Source: Flammeovirgaceae bacterium UBA4465
GTDB taxonomy: Bacteria; Bacteroidota; Bacteroidia; Cytophagales; Cyclobacteriaceae
Direction: 5' to 3'
NCBI GenBank assembly: GCA_905182375.1
Contig: CAJJBF010000007.1
Coordinates: 223,419 to 287,418, forward strand
Length of the DNA stretch: 64,000 nucleotides
Below are positions 58,424 through 64,000 of the stretch, piece by piece. The notes beneath the pieces were generated by a model. That model saw only the letters and a list, made by a program, of their open reading frames with translations, searched no databases and was not told where the DNA came from. How positions within the stretch are numbered: the first letter of the stretch is position 1; the number at the start of each line of letters is the position of its first letter. The position numbers were made by a program, and so were the translations under genes.

Positions 58424-58512
58424 CCGACCAATAAGAAACAATAAATTGATTTTTTTACCTTTTTAGGGCAAATGATTTCTCCTCTTTTGAAACAAATTTT
58501 GATTTCACCTCA

Positions 58513-58620
58513 TTGGAAAATGGTAAGTTATTTGGATGGTTTGGTTTATCTCTTTTTTTAATCATAATTGAGGAAGTTCAAATTAGAGTAAAAGCTAAAA
58601 AAGAATTGAAAGAGGATTGA
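58513..58620 (+). CDS. Very short membrane-protein frame
   Basis: From TTG 58513: MENGKLFGWFGLSLFLIIIE followed by a charged tail (RVKAKKELKED). It lacks an ATG, and the frame is open upstream without a better start. It is either a small membrane protein or the end of a decayed gene. Confidence 0.25.
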   Translation: MENGKLFGWFGLSLFLIIIEEVQIRVKAKKELKED

Positions 58621-58651
58621 TTTCTCCTTCCATATCTGAAAAAGTCCACTT

Positions 58652-59296
58652 TTATTTGACGACATACAGTATTACAAACGCTAAACCAATTGCCAATATA
58701 ATTCTACTTATTTTTAATAGGGCTTTAGATCCTCGTTCACCTCGCTTATATCCCACAAAAGTCAATATATAACCCAAAAAAGCCAATATTGGACCTATTA
58801 TGAAACCAGAATCAAAATCAACAAAAGCTAAAAAAAGTGCCAAAGCACTAGCGATGGTCCAATAACTCTTTTTACGCTCTTCTGGAGTCTCTTCTTTTTC
58901 CAACAAGGGAACAACAAGACCACTTTCTGTTATGATTGTATCAAATTTAATATCACTGAGTCGATTTATTATTTTATTGAGTTTGCTGTTTCTCTTTGTC
59001 TCCTTTTTAGACATATTGTCTAATCCCACATAAGCACTCAACCTAGAATGAATTAAATCCTCTGATGTTACCGCAATTGATTTTAAAGAGGCTGTCTCAA
59101 TAACTTCAGATTCACTCATCGCTAGAGGATTTGGGAAGACTTGTTCTGGAGAAGCCAAGACTTTTAGATTTTTCTCTCCTAAAGAGGGGTATTTCTTTAT
59201 AGTTTGAAATTTATAAGCTGTAGCAAAATCAAATTTTGAAGTCGCACAACTTGTTAAAAGCAGGAGTATGAAAAATGAAAAGGTGATTTTTGACAT
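58652..59296 (-). CDS. Lipoprotein with C-terminal membrane helices
   Basis: A 214-aa protein. The lipobox LLLLTSC is at residues 12-18. The central part has KTIKKYPSLGEKN-type (here QTIKKYPSLGEKN) and EVIETASLKSIAVTSED motifs. Two or three hydrophobic helices near the C-terminus (IASALALFLAFVDFDSGFII; ILAFLGYILTFVGYK; IILAIGLAFVILYVV) would anchor the protein again. No family is known to me. Confidence 0.6.
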   Translation of the reverse strand: MSKITFSFFILLLLTSCATSKFDFATAYKFQTIKKYPSLGEKNLKVLASPEQVFPNPLAMSESEVIETASLKSIAVTSEDLIHSRLSAYVGLDNMSKKETKRNSKLNKIINRLSDIKFDTIITESGLVVPLLEKEETPEERKKSYWTIASALALFLAFVDFDSGFIIGPILAFLGYILTFVGYKRGERGSKALLKISRIILAIGLAFVILYVVK

Positions 59297-59434
59297 GGTA
59301 AGGTAGTGATGATTGGTAACTTAAGATATAAAGAGTCTGTGTCTAACCGCAAATAACTCTTTGCTTTCTCTTCCTCTATAAGAGAAGTACACTTAGGCAT
59401 AGCCGCAACCCATAATCCTATCAAATACTTATCA

Positions 59435-59966
59435 AAACAACCCTTCCCCTACCTCCTCTGTAACTTTAGCAAGAAACAAATTACATGAGATTAGACACCC
59501 TTAAATGGAATGACCACACCTTCAAACAGCTATCCAAAGAAGCCAAGTTAATCTACTGTTTCCTAGAAGCACATTGCAGTACTGCTGGCTTTCTTCAAGC
59601 AGATGAATCAGACATCGCTAATGGTATTGGACTGGAGCGTAGATCTGGGTCTTAATCCCTTTGGTAATGTGGTTGTTCTCGCTATGGAAGAACTAGAAGA
59701 TTCAGGCTTTATCGTGCGAGGAGATCATGACTTTATCCTAGTCAAAGGAACGCATAAAAAGCGAGCGCATGGCAAGCTAAAAGTAAGTGATAAGGCTAAG
59801 GATTACTATAGAGTTGGAGTACTCAAATCTGGGATGCATACAGCCGTTTTAAAGGAGATTAATAGTACTTGTGAGTGTTTCTCTAAAGAGGTGATATTGG
59901 AGGAGTTTGAGGCTTATTTTGAAGGTGTTAGAGAGGGAGGTATTTCATGAGTTGTTGAGGTGAGGA
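59435..59966 (+). repeat. Repeat family 1, copy B (full)
   Basis: Second copy, the same leader and gene as copy A. It extends about 55 bases further at the 3' end, where it matches copy C (AGGTATTTCATGAG and GTTGAGGTGAGG). Confidence 0.9.
59485..59950 (+). pseudogene. Winged-helix replication-like protein, copy B, frameshifted
   Basis: Same gene as copy A, here broken by one extra base at GATCTGGG (about 59645), where copy A reads GATTGGG. The part after the shift is open to 59950 and keeps EELEDSGFIV, KKRAHGKLKVSDKAKDYYRV and a C-terminus CECFSKEVILEEFEAYFEGV. Combining the intact part of copy A with that of copy B gives an uninterrupted product of about 155 aa. The same promoter-like leader precedes it (TAACTTTA at 59461). 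Confidence 0.6.
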
Positions 59967-60052
59967 TAAATCATTCATAATGAATTTTAGGATAAAAAGT
60001 GCTCATCATCAATTACTTCTATTTGTTCGGTTGTTTTCCTTTCATACTAATC

Positions 60053-60451
60053 TCAATTTGAACAACAGTCCTCACATTTACAATATTTCTGATTGTATAG
60101 ATGTAAAGCAATGAGGCAAAATGCAGGAATATAATTCAGAACCTCTGGTATCATCACTATCTCAAAAGTTTCAATCAAAATGGCTACCAACAAAAGAGTC
60201 CAACTACTGATTAAAGCAATTATAAGCCATGTCTTTGTTGATTTTTTTACGACTGAGAATACCGCAGTAAATGACAAAGCCAAAAACAAATAATTTATTA
60301 ATTGCCACCAAACAGGTATTGAGTTACAGCAGGAAGCGGTACTCAAGTTTACTATAAATAAAAAAGGTGTCATTGCGCAATGTAAAAGGCAAAGTCCACT
60401 GGATGACGCACCAATTATGTCTGGTTTGAGGATTTTCTCTAAAAGTATCAT
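60053..60451 (-). CDS. MerC-domain membrane protein
   Basis: A 132-aa inner-membrane protein. The N-terminal segment DIIGASSSGLCLLHCAMTPFL holds the Cys/His pattern of the MerC family, with four hydrophobic helices and a C-terminal Cys cluster (YCKCEDCCSN). In Bacteroidota such MerC proteins are often regulated by Fur-family (Zur-like) repressors and linked with zinc rather than mercury; this is recalled. A strong palindrome lies upstream of its start. Confidence 0.85.
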   Translation of the reverse strand: MILLEKILKPDIIGASSSGLCLLHCAMTPFLFIVNLSTASCCNSIPVWWQLINYLFLALSFTAVFSVVKKSTKTWLIIALISSWTLLLVAILIETFEIVMIPEVLNYIPAFCLIALHLYNQKYCKCEDCCSN

Positions 60452-60491
60452 TACATATTAAATGAGTAAAAGGAATTGCAATATGTAAATA

Positions 60492-60530
60492 TATATTTAT
60501 TAATGCAACATTGTTGCGTTAATAAATATA
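60492..60530. promoter_or_regulatory. 39-bp near-perfect palindromic operator before the MerC gene
   Basis: The two 18-base arms TATATTTATTAATGCAAC and GTTGCGTTAATAAATATA flank ATT and differ at only one position. The core GCAAC-N3-GTTGC resembles operators of Fur-family metal regulators in shape. It begins 41 bases upstream of the MerC start codon, overlapping the expected promoter. It probably represses the MerC gene when metal is bound (inference). Confidence 0.75.
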
Positions 60531-60634
60531 GTCATATATCTTTGTATTGAACATCTTCATATTTTGGTAAAAGGGTTTCGAAGCAAAATAGCTTCAGAGC
60601 CCTATCTTTTTTACTTATGACCCACAAGCCTCAC

Positions 60635-60955
60635 ACTCAGGATCATCAATAGAGCAGCTCCCTTTCAACTTCATATCGGCAAACACATGCCCAGTTGAAT
60701 CCACTGATACGCACCTACAGAGAATTTGTACTTTTTCTTCTTATAGAGCCTCTTGACTTGTGCGTAGGTTAAATCCATTACACAAAATTAAATTGGACTA
60801 AAGCAATACCTTCGGATGAGAAGAATTCACTAAGGGTGGAGAATTTTTGTTAGCTTTGTTACGTCGAAATGGGTCAAGTCAAATATCGTCCTCCTCTTCA
60901 GTATCTTTTGTTCACTTGTATTGTTAACCAATTGTGGTAAAGACAGTAATGACCC
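60635..60955 (+). repeat. Repeat family 2, copy 1 (leader cassette)
   Basis: About 320 bp repeated at 62003-62324 with only scattered differences. From left to right it carries a relic minus-strand ORF (MDLTYAQVKRLYKKKKYKFS, and in another frame VDSTGHVFADMKLKGSCSID), a short segment (TLSEFFSSEGIAL on the minus strand), then the plus-strand signal peptide of a lipoprotein. The similarity stops just after the lipobox and the GKDS motif, after which the two lipoproteins differ wholly. Confidence 0.9.
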
Positions 60956-61421
60956 TGCCTTTGCCATTCTAGGGTGTATGGATCCTATTTCAGTAAATTA
61001 CAATTCCCTGGCAACAAAGGATAACGAATCATGTAAATATGCGGGATGTACTGATCCGCTTTCTGTATCATATGATGCAAAAGCAACCGATGATGATGGA
61101 ACATGTATGTACTTCATAGTCGGAGAATGGGATATATCTTTTTATTTTGTGGGTGGGGTTCAAGTAAATGATGCGTATGAATACTTATATTTTGATTTCT
61201 ACGATAATAATAGCTACAATCTGTCTGGAAAAACAATAGACGGTGATTTTTACGATGTTATTGGGGTTTGGAAAACTATAAATGATTTCACTGTGATACA
61301 ACTAATAAGCGATACTGGCTTTACAGAAAATTGGAATATTATCGATATCAACGCAAGATATCTTAAAATAGACCAAAGTATTGATGGTGTTTTTCATAGC
61401 ATGGAATTAGATCGAATTTAA
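60869..61421 (+). pseudogene. Lipoprotein with Cys-rich repeat and lipocalin-like body, start out of frame
   Basis: The signal peptide (FSIFCSLVLLTNCGKDS) and mature part are open from about 60890 to 61421, but the only plausible ATG (60869) is one base out of frame; copy 2 of the cassette has the intact start. The mature part has two GCxDPxxxxYxxxAxxDxxxC units (CMDPISVNYNSLATKDNESC, CTDPLSVSYDAKATDDDGTC) that are common in secreted Bacteroidota proteins. A lipocalin-like domain follows (VGEWDISFYFVGGV ... FHSMELDRI). Confidence 0.65.
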
Positions 61422-61504
61422 GCGGTGAGAAATGCTACTGGTTAAACTAATAAATCCGCTTAAAAAACGAAAAGGAATTAAACAGTTATATTTATCAAAT
61501 CCTC

Positions 61505-61682
61505 AGTGATAAGGCTAAGGATTATTACAGGGTTGGAGTACTTAAATCTGGGATGCATACAGCCGTTTTAAAGGAGATTAATAGTACTTGTGAGTGTTTC
61601 TCTAAAGAGGTGATATTGGAGGAGTTTGAGGCTTATTTTGAGTGTTAGAAAGGGAGGTATTTCATGAGGTGTTGAGGTGAGG
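61505..61682 (+). repeat. Repeat family 1, copy C (3' end only)
   Basis: Matches the last about 175 bases of copy B from AGTGATAAGGCTAAGG to GAGGTGAGG. A 2-base deletion (TTTTGAGTGTTAG against TTTTGAAGGTGTTAG) makes an early stop. The 5' part of the gene is absent, so this is a truncated remnant. Confidence 0.88.
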
Positions 61683-61836
61683 GTAATCCTTGATTTTAAA
61701 TCAAGGCATTAAAGGAATGTTCATTATTTTAATTCGACAATAAGCTTTGATCAAAACTGTTGAATTTGTGTATAACACTCCTGAGGTGTGGTGTCTTGGA
61801 AGTTTTTTATTGAAAAAAAACCTAACCTAATGATAT

Positions 61837-61983
61837 CTATTTGAAATACTCTGAAAAATCATCAAGTGAAAGTCTTCCATTATAAAAGTTGATTGCGACA
61901 ACAACAACATTGATGAGAATGCAAATTCATATGATCTTGCCTACCCAACTCTGATTTGCCCACAAGGCTTTGATTTTTTCCAT
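61837..61983 (-). pseudogene. Small membrane protein relic with one in-frame TGA
   Basis: From ATG 61983 the minus strand reads MEKIKALWANQSWVGKII, TGA, ICILINVVVVAINFYNGRLS and LDDFSEYFK before a TAG at 61837-61839. Only the single TGA breaks a 49-codon frame. The pattern (short polar start, one membrane helix, acidic end) suggests a small phage or element-derived membrane protein. Confidence 0.45.
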
Positions 61984-62002
61984 GCCTTAAAGGTAATAAA
62001 TT

Positions 62003-62324
62003 ACTCAGGATCATCAATGGAGCAGCCCCCCTTTCAACTTCATATCGGCAAACACATGCCCAGTTGAATCCACTGATACGCACCTACAGAGAATTTGTAC
62101 TTTTTTTTCTTGTAGAGCCTCTTGACTTGTGCGTAGCTTAAATCCATTACACAAAATTAATTTGGACTAGAGCAATACCTTCGGATGAGAATAATTCACT
62201 AAGGGTGGAGAATTTTTATTAGTTTTGACTTCAACTATGAAACACTTCAAACACCTCCTCTTCTTAAGTATTCTTTGTTCACTTGTATTGTTCACCAATT
62301 GTGGTAAAGACAGTGATGATCCTG
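62003..62324 (+). repeat. Repeat family 2, copy 2 (leader cassette)
   Basis: Second copy of the leader cassette. Its right end supplies the intact start and signal peptide of the downstream lipoprotein (MKHFKHLLFLSILCSLVLFT), ending after the shared CGKDS. Differences from copy 1 are substitutions and 1-2 base indels in short runs. Confidence 0.9.
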
Positions 62325-62866
62325 TTCCTAATGATCCTGCGGCTGATGTTGCCATTGGAGATACTTACCAAGGGGGAATTATATTTTACATACTTAAGGA
62401 TAACGATAATGGCTATGTAGCAGGAGAAGTACACGGGTTGATTGCAGCACCAGAAGATCAAACCACAAATGCTGAGGCTGAATGGGGTATAGCTGGAATG
62501 GCTGAATGGGGTTGCTATGAAACTAAGGTTTCAGGAGCAGATGGAACTGCGATAGGTACAGGAGCACAGAACACACTAGATATTTTGACTGGATGCAGCG
62601 AGGATATAATAGCAGCAAAACTCTGTGCTGATTATGAAATAACAATTGATGGAATCACCTATGATGATTGGTTTTTACCTTCTAAAATGGAACTAAATTT
62701 ATTGTACATTAAAAAAGAAACGGTAGGTGGCTTTGCTGAATCATGGTATTACAGTTCTTCACAGGATAATAACATCAGTGCGTGGTATCATAATTTTATT
62801 GATGGCATCCAGGGCAAAGTTTTAAAAAATATTAAGCGAAGCGTACGTGCTATCAGGTCTTTTTAA
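62237..62866 (+). CDS. Lipoprotein with DUF1566-like domain
   Basis: About 209 aa from ATG 62237: signal peptide with lipobox LVLFTNC, then a single domain with the family pattern GDTYQGGIIFYILKDNDNGY, EVHGLIAAPEDQ, ITYDDWFLPSKMELNLLY, WYYSSSQDNNISAWYHNF and the end VRAIRSF. Such domains are widespread on secreted and surface Bacteroidota proteins and have no assigned activity. Its 5' end is shared with another lipoprotein through the repeated cassette. Confidence 0.85.
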   Translation: MKHFKHLLFLSILCSLVLFTNCGKDSDDPVPNDPAADVAIGDTYQGGIIFYILKDNDNGYVAGEVHGLIAAPEDQTTNAEAEWGIAGMAEWGCYETKVSGADGTAIGTGAQNTLDILTGCSEDIIAAKLCADYEITIDGITYDDWFLPSKMELNLLYIKKETVGGFAESWYYSSSQDNNISAWYHNFIDGIQGKVLKNIKRSVRAIRSF

Positions 62867-63082
62867 ATCTTTTCTTCCAAAATAGTCTTTGGCATCTTGG
62901 TTATAGGTTAGAAACACCTTCCTCTTTCTTGATTTTCTACCACTTGATTCTCCTGTCAAAGCCTTCATTACGTTTTTAGAACTAAGAATCACTCCTTTGG
63001 ATGAGAAGAATTTACTGAGGGTGGGGTCGATTATGAAGATACTCTTAGTGAAATCAGAATAAAAATGGCAAAATAAAAACAA
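62822..63082 (-). pseudogene. Minus-strand relic with FFSS motif shared with the cassette
   Basis: The frame reads IIDPTLSKFFSSKGVILSSK, NVMKALTGESSGRKSRKRK and VFLTYNQDAKDYFGRKDLKR. The stretch around 62985-63030 is about 80-85 percent identical by eye to the TLSEFFSSEG segment of the leader cassettes. It overlaps the upstream lipoprotein gene at its 3' end, and no family was recognised. Most likely a relic related to the ORF inside the cassettes. Confidence 0.35.
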
Positions 63083-63166
63083 CCTCTTCCTTTCATTTCT
63101 TAATCTAAGTTAATGCAATTGTTTTGATGACTTTGAACCTTTGCAATTAACATAATTCAAAAAGAA

Positions 63167-63736
63167 ATGAAAAAAATAAATTATATTTTAGCAGCAATCT
63201 TAACAATTTCGAGTTTCGGGACCTTTGCACAATCTCAGAAGATTAATACTGAAAAATCAACAATTAATTGGTTAGGTAAGAAAATTGGAGGACAACATGA
63301 AGGTCTTATCAATATTAAAAGCGGAAAATTAGAAGAAAAAGGAGGAAAAATTGTGTCTGGGTCATTCGTAATTGATATGACTAGTATTACCAATACAGAT
63401 CTTACAGATGCTAGTTACAATCAGAAATTAGTCGGGCATCTAAAATCTGATGATTTTTTTGGGATTGAGAAATTTCCTACAGCAAACCTTAATATTACAA
63501 AAGCAACCAAATTCTCAAATGGTAAAGCCTCGGTTACTGGAGATGTAACAATTAAAGGTAAAACTGAAACAATAACTTTTGACATTGTTAAAAAAGGAAA
63601 CAGTTATTCTGCAAAAATAGAAATAGATCGCTCAAAACATGATGTCAGGTTTGGATCAACATCATTCTTTGATAGTCTTGGAGACAAAGCTATTGATGAT
63701 CTTTTTATATTAGATATTAAACTCGTAGCCAGCTAA
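63167..63736 (+). CDS. YceI family periplasmic protein
   Basis: A 189-aa lipocalin-like YceI protein with a signal peptide (IINYILAAILTISSFGTFA-type start, here KINYILAAILTISSFGTFA). The mature part has STINWLGKKIGGQHEGLINI, LVGHLKSDDFFGIEKFPTA and FGSTSFFDSLGDKAIDDLF, all typical. The family binds isoprenoid-like lipids. It is 11 bases before a CDGSH gene. Confidence 0.93.
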   Translation: MKKINYILAAILTISSFGTFAQSQKINTEKSTINWLGKKIGGQHEGLINIKSGKLEEKGGKIVSGSFVIDMTSITNTDLTDASYNQKLVGHLKSDDFFGIEKFPTANLNITKATKFSNGKASVTGDVTIKGKTETITFDIVKKGNSYSAKIEIDRSKHDVRFGSTSFFDSLGDKAIDDLFILDIKLVAS

Positions 63737-63747
63737 ATTAAATAATT

Positions 63748-63987
63748 ATGGGAAAAGCAAAAGTTACGAGTACAACTCCGAAAATGGTACAATTAGAAGG
63801 AGGAAAAACATATGCATGGTGTGCCTGTGGTAAATCAGAAAATCAGCCTTGGTGCAATGGAGCACATGCGGACAGTGAATTTACTCCGAATGTTTTTAAA
63901 GCAGAAAAGTCAAAGGATGCTGCTATATGTATGTGCAAGCAAACAAAAAATCCTCCCTATTGTGATGGTTCACATATGAGTTTGTAA
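63748..63987 (+). CDS. CDGSH iron-sulfur domain protein
   Basis: A 79-aa protein with two CDGSH-type [2Fe-2S] sites: CACGKSENQPWCNGAHAD and CMCKQTKNPPYCDGSH. Each has the three Cys and one His ligands. Such tandem small proteins occur widely in bacteria; redox or cluster transfer is likely. Probably co-transcribed with the YceI gene. Confidence 0.93.
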   Translation: MGKAKVTSTTPKMVQLEGGKTYAWCACGKSENQPWCNGAHADSEFTPNVFKAEKSKDAAICMCKQTKNPPYCDGSHMSL

Positions 63988-64000
63988 ATGATTTTTGCTT

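Noticed and set aside
61880..62083. 67-codon minus-strand frame across the relic and cassette copy 2
   Set aside because: It spans the repeated cassette in a frame without coding pattern; the better reading there is the TGA-containing small membrane protein.
55700..63100. A toxin-antitoxin, defence or integron cassette system in the accessory region
   Set aside because: I found no nuclease, kinase, reverse transcriptase, toxin pair or attC-like folded repeat; only lipoproteins, repeats and relics can be supported.

Overview
The window reads as a chromosomal segment of a member of the Bacteroidota, most likely of the Saprospiria or a related lineage (inference). The signs are type IX secretion C-terminal sorting domains, DUF5683, GSCFA and FecR/DUF4974-type proteins, the menaquinone (futalosine-independent) gene set, a DnaG lacking most of its zinc ligands, and several promoters with the Bacteroidota -7 element TAnnTTTG. 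Base composition is AT-rich throughout, and most of the window is dense housekeeping sequence.

Layout. 0-5 kb: the 3' end of yidC, then parA-parB-DUF5683-dapB-lepB, a gene order I know from other Bacteroidota. 5-16 kb: ung, apaG, a methyltransferase-like gene, a coiled-coil membrane protein, the ribosomal operon rpsF-rpsR-rplI with a clear terminator, a GSCFA protein, a YyaL/SSP411-type protein interrupted by one in-frame stop, priA and two envelope proteins. 16-22 kb: surE, ribBA and dnaG on the minus strand, with mrp and a NifU-type scaffold on the plus strand. 22-29 kb: two large type IX-secreted proteins (one an M43-type metalloprotease), ddl and a PASTA protein (both frameshifted), and a rhodanese. 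31-38 kb: menaquinone genes (hotdog thioesterase, menF, menD, menB, menE) with a lone FecR-like gene between menB and menE. 38-47 kb: a decayed membrane-bound AraC regulator, a frameshifted rhomboid, a TerB-like protein, a SanA-like protein, topoisomerase IV parC/parE and a broken lipase between them. 47-55.6 kb: an amidohydrolase, MaoC hydratase, a 13-residue-repeat protein, YwbE, a Pif1-like helicase, a DEAD-box helicase (frameshifted) and CvfB.

55.6-63.1 kb is accessory. It begins with a tyrosine recombinase lacking its catalytic domain. It holds three copies (two full, one 3' end) of a truncated winged-helix replication-like gene and two copies of a 320-bp cassette that joins a relic ORF and a lipoprotein signal peptide to two unrelated lipoprotein bodies. 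It also carries a MerC-type membrane protein behind a 39-bp near-perfect palindrome, plus assorted small lipoproteins and gene relics. The window closes with YceI and a CDGSH iron-sulfur protein.

A recurrent theme is single-base lesions, many of them in short homopolymers: ddl, PASTA, TPR/SnoaL, rhomboid, DEAD helicase, and the repeat copies. Because an essential gene (ddl) is hit and several lesions lie in runs of one base, some are probably uncorrected sequencing indels. The AraC regulator and the lipase carry so many that they look like true pseudogenes. I saw no tRNA or rRNA gene, CRISPR array or complete insertion sequence.
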